Shown: piece by piece, positions 31,858 to 41,647 of the stretch | How the letters are laid out: every line of letters starts with the position of its first letter | Numbering within the stretch: position 1 is the first letter of the stretch | Source of the DNA: Ignavibacteriae bacterium HGW-Ignavibacteriae-4 | GTDB taxonomy: Bacteria; Bacteroidota; Ignavibacteria; Kapaibacteriales; UBA2268 | Length of the DNA: 42,495 nt | Assembly: GCA_002839765.1 (NCBI GenBank) | Contig: PGYR01000035.1 | Span: 1-42,495, forward strand | Direction: 5' to 3' | Made by a program: the position numbers and the translations under genes | The notes under the pieces: model-generated | Told to the model about the DNA's origin: nothing | The model's input: the letters and a program-made list of their open reading frames with translations, nothing else | Databases searched by the model: none

Positions 31858-34224
31858 ATGGATTTAGTACTCTTATTTATTTCTACTTTCTTGGCTGTTG
31901 TTTTATTATTAATATTAATAAAACTCAGAAAAATTATAGTTGAAAAAAACAAGCTTCAAGAAAGGTTTGATTACTTACAAAGATTATCTAAAACTGGCTA
32001 TTTCGATGGTTATTTTTCAGATGATAATGTTTGGTGGTCAGAGGAACTAAATAAATTAATAGGTTTAGAACCGGATAATTATATCACACATAAAAAAGCA
32101 GCTTTAGATTTGATTTATGAGAAAGATCGAGCACAATATATAAACCAATTAGAGAATCTCATACAAACAAAAGAACCTTTAGCAACTGAATATAGAGGTC
32201 TAAAAAATGACACAGGTGAATTAAGACATTATAAAACAAATGTAGAGTTAATAACCGACAAACTAGGAAATCCAATTGGTCTAAGAGGAACAGTACAAGA
32301 CAATACTGATAAAAAAGAAATACAACAAGCTTTGAACGAAAGTGAAATCAAACAAGCAAATGTAATGTCGAACATCGATGATTTAGTATTTGTCGTGAAT
32401 AATGATGGTATATTTACTGACTTTTATAATTCATCAAATAGAGATGAACTATATGTTACACCTGAACAATTCCTGAATAAACATCACTCAGCAGTATTAC
32501 CTGAACACATATCCAAGAATTTCGATTCAATAATAAATCTGATAAAAATTGATGGTCAATCAAGACAATTTGATTATTCTATTGAAATAAACGGGGAAGT
32601 TAAATGGAATAATGTAAAAGTTTCAGTATTCAAAGGTAAAGATGGAAACAAAGAAGGGTATATTGTAGTAGCTAGAGATTTCACAGCAAGAATGCAAATA
32701 GAAAACAAACTCATAGAAAGTGAAAAGCGATTTAGAGAAATGACTGAACTATTACCAGTTGCTGTTCTCGAAGTTGATTTGGATGGCGCTATTAACTATG
32801 TGAATAGTAAGACATTAGAGTGGTTCGGTTATGAAAAAGGTGAAATGTTAGGAAGGTTGAAAACTAATGATTTAGTAGTACCTGAACAAAGAAATAAAAT
32901 AAAGGAAAACTTGAAAAGTAGAATTCAAAATCCTAACATGGGATCAATTGAATATTCAGGGATAAAGAAAAATGGTGAAGCTTTTGATGTATTACTATTT
33001 GCAAGTCCGATTAGGAATGGCAATGAGTTAATAGGTTTTAGAGGTGTCTTGATGGACATTTCTGAAAGAAAGAAACATCAATCAGAATTACAAAAAATAT
33101 CCAAATTGGAATCCTTAGGAATACTAGCTGGCGGGATAGCACACAATTTCAAGAATATATTAGCAGCTATTACACTATCCGTTGATGTAATTAAAATGAG
33201 TCCACTTTCAATAGAAAAACAGCTAAATAGAATAATAGCTAGTTTGGAACAAGCTAATGCATTAGCAACAAGATTTCAAACCTTCACTAAATCAAATGAA
33301 CCTGCATTAGAGACTGTAAACATAAATGAAATAATTGAAAATTCTGTAGAAATTGCTTTGGCTGGGACTTCTAATAAAATCAAATTGAATTTGGAGACGG
33401 AAATATTTTCTGTAAAAGCAGATAGTAAACAACTAAACGAAGTTATACTTAATCTACTCATCAATGCTTGTCAAGCTATGCCTAAAGGAGGTGATATTTC
33501 AATTACTACTAAGAACGTACATATTTTAAATAATCAGATTCAATCACTTTCTGAAGATGATTATGTGAAAATTGATATTGAAGATGAGGGAATGGGAATT
33601 GAAAAAGATGCAATTGAAGAAATATTTACTCCATTTTATACTACTAAGAAAGATGGACAAGGTTTAGGATTACCAACTGTTTATTTTATTATTAAAAATC
33701 ACGAAGGAGCTATTACTGTAACTTCAGAAATAAATAAGGGTACAATATTTACTATTTATTTGAAAAAACAAACAGAAAATCTAGATGAAATTTTAATTGA
33801 ACCATTTATTGATAATCCAAGAGTATTGAAAAAGACAAGAGTATTTCTAGTAGATGATGATGTTAATATCACAAATACAATGTTAGATGTGTCGGAAATA
33901 ATAACCGAACTAGAAATACAATCTTTCAACAATCCATTAAAAGCAATTAGCTTTTTTAAAGAAACTCATTTAGAAAATCCATTCGATATAGCAATTCTAG
34001 ATATGACATTAGTTGGATATGAAATAGATGGGTTAGATGTATTGAACGAAATTAAAAAAATCGACCCCAATATAAAGGCATTAGTCTTTAGTGGTCATTC
34101 CTCAAAGCCAGTAGTCTCTCATTATGAAGAATTTGGTTTCGATGGTCGATTAGAAAAACCGTGTAATTTTGAACATCTATTAGACACAATCCATAAAGTT
34201 TTAAATACAGAAAGAAACGCTTAA
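31858..34224 (+). CDS. Multi-PAS hybrid sensor histidine kinase with C-terminal receiver
   Basis: 788 residues. One N-terminal transmembrane helix (about 2-23) is followed directly by cytoplasmic domains: three PAS domains (about 40-155, 165-285, 290-405; each ends in a PAC-type segment such as RGVLMDISERKKHQ), HisKA with His429 in GGIAHNFKNIL, a HATPase domain (about 510-640; LLINACQAM, EDEGMGI, GQGLGLPTVYF), and a receiver (about 660-785) with acidic pocket Asp666-668 and phospho-acceptor Asp715. The phospho-His motif has HN where most relatives of this subclass have HD. There is no periplasmic sensor domain, so the signal is likely intracellular or membrane-linked. It stands alone with a hairpin terminator on its stop codon; partner unknown. 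Confidence 0.93.
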   Translation: MDLVLLFISTFLAVVLLLILIKLRKIIVEKNKLQERFDYLQRLSKTGYFDGYFSDDNVWWSEELNKLIGLEPDNYITHKKAALDLIYEKDRAQYINQLENLIQTKEPLATEYRGLKNDTGELRHYKTNVELITDKLGNPIGLRGTVQDNTDKKEIQQALNESEIKQANVMSNIDDLVFVVNNDGIFTDFYNSSNRDELYVTPEQFLNKHHSAVLPEHISKNFDSIINLIKIDGQSRQFDYSIEINGEVKWNNVKVSVFKGKDGNKEGYIVVARDFTARMQIENKLIESEKRFREMTELLPVAVLEVDLDGAINYVNSKTLEWFGYEKGEMLGRLKTNDLVVPEQRNKIKENLKSRIQNPNMGSIEYSGIKKNGEAFDVLLFASPIRNGNELIGFRGVLMDISERKKHQSELQKISKLESLGILAGGIAHNFKNILAAITLSVDVIKMSPLSIEKQLNRIIASLEQANALATRFQTFTKSNEPALETVNINEIIENSVEIALAGTSNKIKLNLETEIFSVKADSKQLNEVILNLLINACQAMPKGGDISITTKNVHILNNQIQSLSEDDYVKIDIEDEGMGIEKDAIEEIFTPFYTTKKDGQGLGLPTVYFIIKNHEGAITVTSEINKGTIFTIYLKKQTENLDEILIEPFIDNPRVLKKTRVFLVDDDVNITNTMLDVSEIITELEIQSFNNPLKAISFFKETHLENPFDIAILDMTLVGYEIDGLDVLNEIKKIDPNIKALVFSGHSSKPVVSHYEEFGFDGRLEKPCNFEHLLDTIHKVLNTERNA

Positions 34225-34247
34225 TAGTCTAGCTATTAAGCGTTTTT
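34215..34247 (+). terminator. Terminator overlapping the end of the PAS kinase gene
   Basis: 13-bp perfect stem AAACGCTTAATAG / CTATTAAGCGTTT with a 5-base loop, then TTTTT on the plus strand. The left arm includes the kinase stop codon. The minus-strand side has only a weak U-tract, so it may also help end the prolyl oligopeptidase transcript. Confidence 0.85.
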
Positions 34248-34273
34248 GGAACTAATATGAATTTGAATTATAA

Positions 34274-36352
34274 TTACATACCTAGTGTATTAAATATAAA
34301 TTTCCATTGTAAATATGTGTTTTCTACTTGCTTATCAATTGACTGTCCACTACCATGACCTGAATCAAAATCTACAAATAGAAAGATATCATTTTTCTGA
34401 CCAGGGTTGTTTTGCAATGCAGCTGCAAACTTCTTAGCATGTAAGGGATCAACTCTCGTGTCATTTTCACCTGCTTTAATCAGTGTAATAGGATAGTTAA
34501 CGCCTTCTTGTATATTTTGATATGGTGAGTAAGGTCTAATGAATTCAAAATCTTCAGCTTTATCAGGATCACCATACTCTGGTATCCAATATCTTGCAAT
34601 TAGGAATTTATGATATCTCAACATATCTAATAAAGGCACTGCAACAACAGCAGATTTGAATAAATCTGGTCTTTGTACTAAACAAGCGCCAGTTAGTAAT
34701 CCTCCATTTGACCCACCAAGAATACATAACTTTTCAGATTTAGTATATTCTTCTGATATTAAATATTCGGCAGCAGAGATAAAATCATTGAATACATTTT
34801 GCTTTCTATCTAACATACCTGCCTTGTGCCAGCTTTCACCGTATTCACTTCCTCCTCTTAGACATGCAATAGCATAGACACCACCTCTATTGATAAATGA
34901 AGCTTTATCACCTAAGAATGATGGCCCCATAGAAATATTGAATCCTCCATAACCATATAGTAATGTCGGATTAGTTCCGTCTAACTTTATATCTTTTCTA
35001 TGTGAAATGAACATAGGTACCATTGTACCATCTATTGATTTGTATTTAATCATTTTAGAGACGATATTATCAGTATTAATAGGTAATTCATCTTGGTAGT
35101 AGAATGTCCATTCTAATGTCTTACCATCGAGCTTATATAGCTTAGCAGGGCTAGTGAAAGTAGATAAACTAACGAATAATGTATTCATCTCTTCATTATA
35201 ACTCATGCCTGATATATCTCCGAATTCCGGAGTTCCTACTTCTTTAATATAATTACCATCAAAATCGTAAGCTGCGATATGACTAAGTACATCTTTCTTA
35301 TACATAATTAGTACATAGTCGGAAGTAAATGTGAATCCTTCTAAGACGGTTTCTTTTTCTGGATAGAATTCATACCAATTCTCAAATTCAGGCTTCTCTA
35401 TGTCAGTTACATATATTTTGAAATTCGGAGCTTCATAGTTTGATTGAAAATATATTTTCCCCTTATGAACATCTGGAAAGGCTGTAAATTCTTTAGAACT
35501 GAAAATTGTTTTAGGATCTTTATTATCACCTTGTTTTCTAATTTTCAGAGTATTAGAGTAAAAATCGCCTTGACTAAAGAATGTTAAACCTTCGTGTTTA
35601 GTATCCCAAACACTAGCTACATCTTTTGCATCATCAGGTTCTGCAAGTAATACATCTTTGTCTCTAATTGTACCTAACTTATGCTTATAAACTTGAATAG
35701 GTTTTTGATTGTCAATCATTTCGCGAGTTTGAACTGTTATATATGCATAACTTTCATCTTTAGCGAATGAAAAGGACCTAAGACCAGTAATGTCGGTTCC
35801 TATTTTCTTACCAGTTTTTGAATCCATTAATCTATAAGTATCTATTTCATCGCCTTTATATTGGGTTCCAATAGATATGATATTTCCATCTTCTGTAAAG
35901 TCTAATCCAGAAAGTGAAGTATTACCAGTCGGATCTAAATCAATAGGTGAGAACAATCTTATTTCTTTTCCTTCTATTATAGTATAAAGAGTATTGTGTT
36001 GCTCACCTTGTTTTCTTGCGTAGAAGAACTCACTTTTAGCTCTGAAAAATGGAGCACTTCTATAATCTCTATCATTAAGTGCTTTTATTTCATCTTTCAA
36101 TCCATCTATATCTTTTCCATTATTAAGTATATAGTCCACAGTTGAATTATGTTGCTTCTCTGACCATGCCCTTACTTCTGGGTTAGATTTATCCTCTAAC
36201 CATCTGTAATCATCTTTTATAACTTCACCGTGAAGTGTATCATAGACAGTAGATTTTTTTGTTTCTGGCGGTTGATACTCCGTCATTTCCTTTCCTTGTA
36301 GATTAGTTAATGCTACAGTAAATAGTAATGTAGCAATAGTTGTTTTAAACAT
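34274..36352 (-). CDS. Prolyl oligopeptidase (peptidase family S9A), exported
   Basis: Serine peptidase cleaving short proline-containing peptides on the carboxyl side of proline (EC 3.4.21.26). 692 residues with a signal peptide (MFKTTIATLLFTVALTNLQG), so periplasmic or secreted, as in other Bacteroidota-type enzymes. The N-terminal part (YQPPETKKSTVYDTLHG…DDYRWLED) and the seven-bladed propeller (about 80-415) gate the active site. The C-terminal alpha/beta hydrolase has Ser548 in GGSNGG, Asp631 in ENDTRVDP and His666 in DSGHGSG as the catalytic triad. It follows mutS2 on the same strand with a 38-base gap; linkage to a repair gene is probably incidental. Confidence 0.95.
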   Translation of the reverse strand: MFKTTIATLLFTVALTNLQGKEMTEYQPPETKKSTVYDTLHGEVIKDDYRWLEDKSNPEVRAWSEKQHNSTVDYILNNGKDIDGLKDEIKALNDRDYRSAPFFRAKSEFFYARKQGEQHNTLYTIIEGKEIRLFSPIDLDPTGNTSLSGLDFTEDGNIISIGTQYKGDEIDTYRLMDSKTGKKIGTDITGLRSFSFAKDESYAYITVQTREMIDNQKPIQVYKHKLGTIRDKDVLLAEPDDAKDVASVWDTKHEGLTFFSQGDFYSNTLKIRKQGDNKDPKTIFSSKEFTAFPDVHKGKIYFQSNYEAPNFKIYVTDIEKPEFENWYEFYPEKETVLEGFTFTSDYVLIMYKKDVLSHIAAYDFDGNYIKEVGTPEFGDISGMSYNEEMNTLFVSLSTFTSPAKLYKLDGKTLEWTFYYQDELPINTDNIVSKMIKYKSIDGTMVPMFISHRKDIKLDGTNPTLLYGYGGFNISMGPSFLGDKASFINRGGVYAIACLRGGSEYGESWHKAGMLDRKQNVFNDFISAAEYLISEEYTKSEKLCILGGSNGGLLTGACLVQRPDLFKSAVVAVPLLDMLRYHKFLIARYWIPEYGDPDKAEDFEFIRPYSPYQNIQEGVNYPITLIKAGENDTRVDPLHAKKFAAALQNNPGQKNDIFLFVDFDSGHGSGQSIDKQVENTYLQWKFIFNTLGM

Positions 36353-36390
36353 ATTAATTCTCAGTTTAATTATTTAATTCAATTTTATAT

Positions 36391-38775
36391 TTATTCTAAT
36401 TCTAAAACAGTAACACCTTCGCCACCTTCTGCCAATGTACCATTTCTGAAAGTCTTGATTGATGATTGCATTTTCAAATACTCATGTATTGCTTGTCTTA
36501 GTGCCCCTGTTCCTTTACCATGCAAAATTGTCAAGAAAGGTAAGCCCGCTATCACTGCATCGTTCATAAAATTTTCAACGATTGCAATTGCCTCATTAAC
36601 TCTTTCTCCTCTAACATCAATTCTAGTCTCTGCACCCATTTTGAAATACTTACTTGTGTCACTGTTTGATTTACTATTATCTTTCTTTATTTTCCCAGTT
36701 ACCTTTACTAGCTTACTTAGTTCCGTTCTGAATTTCAATCCATTGAACTCTACTACAGCATGCTTATCATCTTCTACAATCTCAATCACTAGACCTGGAG
36801 TGTCATAAATATCAATTCTAACAATATCACCTTTCTCAATTTTATCATCAGTTTTTGCTTTGACAACTTCTTTTTTCAATGGTTGAGATACTTTTCGTTT
36901 TAGCTCTTCTTTTTTCATTTCAAATTCTTTCTTTACTTCACCGAGCTTTCTTTTACCTTCTTGAATCTCTCTAATTGTATTTTCAACAAGTTTATTTGCT
37001 TCTGCAAGAACTAAATTAACTTCTTGTTGAGCCTTTAGTTTATAATCAGATTTATTTTTTCGGATTTCTTCTACTAATCTTTCATATTCGAGTTGTTTAT
37101 TTTCTGCTTTTCTCAAACTAGTTTCAGCATCAAGCTTCATTTTCTCAGCTTGTTTTCTATAGTTGACGATCTCAGAAATACTTCTATCTATTTCTGAATC
37201 CTTTGTATCCAAATAGCTTTCAGCTTTTTCTAGTATCAACTTTGATAGCCCAATACTTTCTGCTAAGTTAAAAGCATAACTGTTACCTGGTACTCCAGCT
37301 AAGAAATTATATGTTGGTTTTAGATTTGTCTCATCAAATTCGAGTGATGCATTCTCAATATTTTCTTTATTAAGAGCATAAGTCTTGAGTGATGATTGGT
37401 GAGTGGTTACTATGAATTTCAGATTATATTTTAGTGTAGTATCTAGGATACCTGATGCTAAAGCAGATCCTTCCTTAGGGTCTGTCCCTGAACAAATTTC
37501 ATCCACTAACATTAGTGCATCTGGGTCTGCAACATCCAATATATCTTTGATTCTTTTCATCTGCGAAGAAAAAGTACTCAAATCCATTTCAATTGATTGA
37601 TGATCACCAATTGATGTAAATAAATCCCTAAGCCCTGTCTTACAATATCCAAATGTATATATTCCTGACATTGCCATTAATAGATTGAGTCCGATATTCT
37701 TCAAAGCTACAGTTTTACCACCAGCATTCGGACCAGATATTAAATGCCCTTGTTTGATGGAATCAAAACTAATAGTAAGAGGAGTTACTTGTTTCTTATT
37801 TTTATTTTTTAGTAATAATGGATGGTATATATCTTTTAATTCTATTTCATTGCTTTCTACAATTACTGGCTTCATACCATCATATTTACGAGCATATTTT
37901 GCTTTAGCGTTGATTAAATCAATTCTTGTGATAAGTTCGTTAGTTGCTCTTAATACTTCAGCTTCTTGACCAATTTCTTCTGTGATTTCGCTTAGTATTC
38001 TGTATATCTCTTTTTTCTCATCATTTCTAAGTATAGATAAACTATTATTCATATCTATGATTTCAGATGGCTCTAAGAATACGGTACTTCCCGTATTAGA
38101 TAATCCGTGTATTATACCTGGTATTTGCTTTTTGAATTCAGTTTTAACAGGAATTACAAATCTTTCTTCCCTCATTGTATAGAAATCATCTTGCAACAAA
38201 TCCTCTTGGAAAGTCTTCTTGAGTATTGATTGTAACTTGTTTCTCAGTCTATCGGAAGTAGAAAGTATGTTTCTTCTTATTGATTGTAATTCTTTAGAAG
38301 CAGTATCTTTTACATCACCATTATCACTAATAGCATCATCTATATGCTTTTCTATAAATTGATTAAAGTGAATTAGTTCCTTCACCTTACTGAGATTTAT
38401 TAAATACTCACTTTTGTTGTAAATGTAATTATTAACTAATCTAAAAACTCTCAGATTATCTTTAATTCTTAATAGCTCATATTCGTCCAATACAGAATTT
38501 CTGATTTGTGCTTTTTTAAGTGAAGAATCTATTTCTCTTAATCCTGAAAGAGGTAACTCCTCTCCACTTTGGAAAATCTGAATTACATCTTCTGTCAAAT
38601 CTAATTCGTCTCTTAGGTCTTCTACATTATTATAAGGCTTTATATTAAGCGTGTATTCTGACGCTTTAGTAGAATTACAAAATTTCGAAATCTCTTCTAA
38701 TACTGTACCGAACTCTAATTCTTTTTCTGTTTCAATCAAAAGCCTACTTCTTAATAGATCTAACTCTTTACTCAT
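36391..38775 (-). CDS. mutS2: MutS2-family DNA/ribosome quality-control ATPase
   Basis: 794 residues. Helical core/clamp domain (about 1-320), MutS-type ATPase domain with Walker A GPNAGGKT (348-355) and Walker B-type VDEICSGTDP, a long charged coiled coil (about 515-640), a KOW-like basic segment (KIEKGDIVRIDIYDTPGLVI) and a C-terminal Smr nuclease domain (about 710-794; IDVRGERVNEA, ILHGKGTGALR with His752). It lacks the mismatch-recognition domain of MutS. Family members are reported to suppress recombination or to split collided ribosomes; which applies here cannot be read from sequence. It overlaps yqeY by one base (TAATG), so they are co-translated. Confidence 0.96.
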   Translation of the reverse strand: MSKELDLLRSRLLIETEKELEFGTVLEEISKFCNSTKASEYTLNIKPYNNVEDLRDELDLTEDVIQIFQSGEELPLSGLREIDSSLKKAQIRNSVLDEYELLRIKDNLRVFRLVNNYIYNKSEYLINLSKVKELIHFNQFIEKHIDDAISDNGDVKDTASKELQSIRRNILSTSDRLRNKLQSILKKTFQEDLLQDDFYTMREERFVIPVKTEFKKQIPGIIHGLSNTGSTVFLEPSEIIDMNNSLSILRNDEKKEIYRILSEITEEIGQEAEVLRATNELITRIDLINAKAKYARKYDGMKPVIVESNEIELKDIYHPLLLKNKNKKQVTPLTISFDSIKQGHLISGPNAGGKTVALKNIGLNLLMAMSGIYTFGYCKTGLRDLFTSIGDHQSIEMDLSTFSSQMKRIKDILDVADPDALMLVDEICSGTDPKEGSALASGILDTTLKYNLKFIVTTHQSSLKTYALNKENIENASLEFDETNLKPTYNFLAGVPGNSYAFNLAESIGLSKLILEKAESYLDTKDSEIDRSISEIVNYRKQAEKMKLDAETSLRKAENKQLEYERLVEEIRKNKSDYKLKAQQEVNLVLAEANKLVENTIREIQEGKRKLGEVKKEFEMKKEELKRKVSQPLKKEVVKAKTDDKIEKGDIVRIDIYDTPGLVIEIVEDDKHAVVEFNGLKFRTELSKLVKVTGKIKKDNSKSNSDTSKYFKMGAETRIDVRGERVNEAIAIVENFMNDAVIAGLPFLTILHGKGTGALRQAIHEYLKMQSSIKTFRNGTLAEGGEGVTVLELE

Positions 38776-39227
38776 TAACTATTACTCAATAATTTTCTAA
38801 CAATTTGCTGTACCATATTACCATCAGCTTTGCCACTAACCTCTTGCATCGCAGCACCCATCACTTTTCCCATATCAGAGATTTCTTTAGCGTCTATCTT
38901 TTTAATGATAGATACTATGACATTATTCAACTCTTCTTCAGTCATTTGAGCAGGCATAAACTCTTGAATTATCGTTAGTTCTTGTCTCTCCTTATCAGCA
39001 AGTTCAGTTCTACCTGCTTGCAAATACATACCTATTGAATCCTTTCTATTTTTAGCTGCTTTATTTAACATTTTAGTAACCTCTTCATCATTAAGCTCTT
39101 TTCCTGTTCCGTTTTTCTGAAACTCTAGTATCAGAGCTTTTAATGAGCGTAATGTTTCCAATCTAAGTTTCTGACCTTCTTTAAGGGCTATTTTCATTTC
39201 TGAGGTAATTTTTTCTTCAAAATTCAT
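38775..39227 (-). CDS. yqeY: GatB/YqeY domain protein
   Basis: 150 residues, the normal size of stand-alone YqeY. The domain is related to the tRNA-binding tail of the amidotransferase subunit GatB. Characteristic features: MKIALKEGQKLRLETLRSLKALI at the start (about 11-33), and the C-terminal MGKVMGAAMQEVSGKADGNMVQQIVRKLL, where conserved Gly and Lys residues mark the family. Its exact role is unknown; a link to tRNA-dependent amidation or translation is inferred. It is the first gene of the yqeY-mutS2 pair. Confidence 0.93.
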   Translation of the reverse strand: MNFEEKITSEMKIALKEGQKLRLETLRSLKALILEFQKNGTGKELNDEEVTKMLNKAAKNRKDSIGMYLQAGRTELADKERQELTIIQEFMPAQMTEEELNNVIVSIIKKIDAKEISDMGKVMGAAMQEVSGKADGNMVQQIVRKLLSNS

Positions 39228-39397
39228 TTCACTTCTCCATTTCTTATATCATTTGTTGCATTTTATTTACGCATATTTATAAAAATAGTATATTGTTTAT
39301 TAGTTTTGGTAAACTTTTAAAAAATAATATACGAGTTATTTTATTCATAGTTAAGAATGATTAAAACGTATTTATCAATAACCTTTTAGAGTATTAT

Positions 39398-41647
39398 ATG
39401 TTAATGAAAATAATAAAGTCTGACTATTTTTTAGCTATTCTAATTTCACTAATAACTACTGCCATTTTCTTTTGGGCTAATATAATAGGAGACGCATTCT
39501 TTTGGGAGGATATTGTTGAGTATGTATATCCATTTCAAAACTTTGCGGCTACTTCAGATGGAATTCCTTTTTGGAATCCTTTTACTTTTAATGGGATGCC
39601 ATTTTTTGCAGATATTCAGACAGGTTTTTTCTATCCACTTAATAGATTATTAGATTTATTTGTTTCGGACGGGAAATTACCTTTTGCTGCTCTACAATTA
39701 GTAATTATTCTTCATTTTGTGATATCGCAATTCAATACTTTTTACTTGTCACGTAAGTTAGGTATCTCTAAGTATGGAAGCTTATTAGCAGGAATTGGTT
39801 ATAGTTTTTCTATGCTAATGATTTGTCATACTATCCATCCTATGATAATATATCAACTAGCTTGGCTACCCTTAGTAATTGGCGTATTATATTCAGCATT
39901 TACTAAAGGGAAAATATACTTAGGAGTATTGAGTGGGTTGATATTAGGATTATCAATTCTTGCAGGTCACCCACAGTCAATCTTATATGAATTTATTTTT
40001 ATAGGATTATTCTCACTAGGTTTTCTTTTTAAGTCTTTCAAATCTGATGAGATGAATACACCCAAATTAGTGGTATCAACAATATTGACATTTATTATAG
40101 CGTATGGACTATTTACTGTCCAATTATTACCGGCACAAGAACTCGCTGATTTATCTCAAAGATCTGAAATAAGTTATGAAAAAGCAACAGAAGGTTCTTT
40201 ACATTTCAAGCAAGCCTTGACGACTGTAGTTCCGAATTTATTTGGGACTGTGACTGGGAATGACTTAAGAAGTGCATCATTCTACTTACCATTCGAAGGT
40301 GTTCAAGGTATTCATTACTATTGGGAAACTAGCTTTTACTTTGGAGCAATTATTTTTGCGCTTGGCTTATTTACAATTTTAGTTGGATATAAGGATATAA
40401 AAGTAATTACTTTTGCCGTTATTGCATTATTTGGATTCTTGTTTTCCCTTGGATCTAATTCATTTTTCTTTGATATATTTTATAACCTACCTTATATAAA
40501 TACATTTCGTATGCCAGCGAGGATGATGTTCTTCGTTACTTTAGGATTCAGTTTACTTGCTGGAATGGGGTTTGATTTACTTTTCGATAAATCTAAAAAA
40601 TATAGGAAAGAGCTAATAATTGCATTTTCAATACCTTTATTAATGACATTATTAGTCTCTTCAGGCTCATTATTCGAGAGTTTCAATACGCCACAGTTAC
40701 TTCAAGAAGGCATAAGCTCAAGAGCAATAGGAACAATTGTAATTCTACTTCTAGCTTTTGGTATCGCTTTCTTTACCTCGAATAAAGTTTTAAAAGCCAC
40801 TGTATCTGGATCGTTGTTAATTATTATTCTCTTTTTTGATCTTTATACAGTTGGAGGAGACTTTAATAAGAGTCCTCAGAATCCTATTGAAGACCAAATA
40901 CCTAATGGTTATAAAATGCCACAAGAATTTAAGAAAGCGTTTACACCTAATTTACCAGATGATATTTTTAGAGTGAATATGAGACTTTATCAGCCAGTTA
41001 GATATATGGCTATGAAACGTAACCAAGGTATGGTTGATAATATAATGCTAATTGAGGGTTATAATCCTTTATTATTACAAAGAGTAAGTCCACCTATGGC
41101 TAACATTGATTTGAGTATGGATATACTTAATGTTAGATATTCTGTAGGTATAGATAGAAACCTAAATGCTCCTAGATTCTTTGAGAACATGGACAGATTT
41201 GGGAATGCTTGGTTCGTAAATAAAGTTCTTGAAACTGATTCAACTAATATAAAGTCAATTATGGAATCGGGGGAATATGACTTAAAGAAAACAGCTATAT
41301 TTGAGAAAAAAGTTGATTTTAAATCGATTGAGGAAGAACCAAACACTAAAATTAAGTGTATTAGTTATGAAAATAATCGAATTGAATATAAAATCAGCAA
41401 TTCTACTGATGGATTCTTAGTATTAAGTGAGATATATTACCCATCGTGGAGAGCTGAAGTCAACAAAAAAGAATCAGAAGTACATCTAGTTGATTATTGT
41501 TTTAGAGCAATTAAGTTGAAGAAAGGAGAAAATCATGTTGTTGTTGAATATGATTCTGATACTTATAATACTGGATTTATTATTTCTATAATTACTCTTT
41601 TGCTCTCCATAGTTTCAATAACTATCCTAAGAAAATATGAAATATAG
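39398..41647 (+). CDS. YfhO-family integral membrane protein
   Basis: 749 residues. About a dozen transmembrane helices occupy residues 8-495, followed by an extracytoplasmic domain (about 500-720) and a last helix near the C-terminus (about 723-742). After the first helix, AFFWEDIVEYVYPFQNF and WNPFTFNGMPFFADIQTGFFYP are the hallmark of the YfhO family (polyprenyl-linked glycosyltransferase-like GT-C fold): the conserved D/E and NP residues sit in the first extracytoplasmic loop. The C-terminal segment VLSEIYYPSWRAEVNKKE (about 680-700) is also family-typical. Relatives are implicated in glycosylating lipoteichoic acid or surface polymers in Firmicutes; the substrate here is unknown. The next gene overlaps it by 11 bases. 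Confidence 0.9.
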   Translation: MLMKIIKSDYFLAILISLITTAIFFWANIIGDAFFWEDIVEYVYPFQNFAATSDGIPFWNPFTFNGMPFFADIQTGFFYPLNRLLDLFVSDGKLPFAALQLVIILHFVISQFNTFYLSRKLGISKYGSLLAGIGYSFSMLMICHTIHPMIIYQLAWLPLVIGVLYSAFTKGKIYLGVLSGLILGLSILAGHPQSILYEFIFIGLFSLGFLFKSFKSDEMNTPKLVVSTILTFIIAYGLFTVQLLPAQELADLSQRSEISYEKATEGSLHFKQALTTVVPNLFGTVTGNDLRSASFYLPFEGVQGIHYYWETSFYFGAIIFALGLFTILVGYKDIKVITFAVIALFGFLFSLGSNSFFFDIFYNLPYINTFRMPARMMFFVTLGFSLLAGMGFDLLFDKSKKYRKELIIAFSIPLLMTLLVSSGSLFESFNTPQLLQEGISSRAIGTIVILLLAFGIAFFTSNKVLKATVSGSLLIIILFFDLYTVGGDFNKSPQNPIEDQIPNGYKMPQEFKKAFTPNLPDDIFRVNMRLYQPVRYMAMKRNQGMVDNIMLIEGYNPLLLQRVSPPMANIDLSMDILNVRYSVGIDRNLNAPRFFENMDRFGNAWFVNKVLETDSTNIKSIMESGEYDLKKTAIFEKKVDFKSIEEEPNTKIKCISYENNRIEYKISNSTDGFLVLSEIYYPSWRAEVNKKESEVHLVDYCFRAIKLKKGENHVVVEYDSDTYNTGFIISIITLLLSIVSITILRKYEI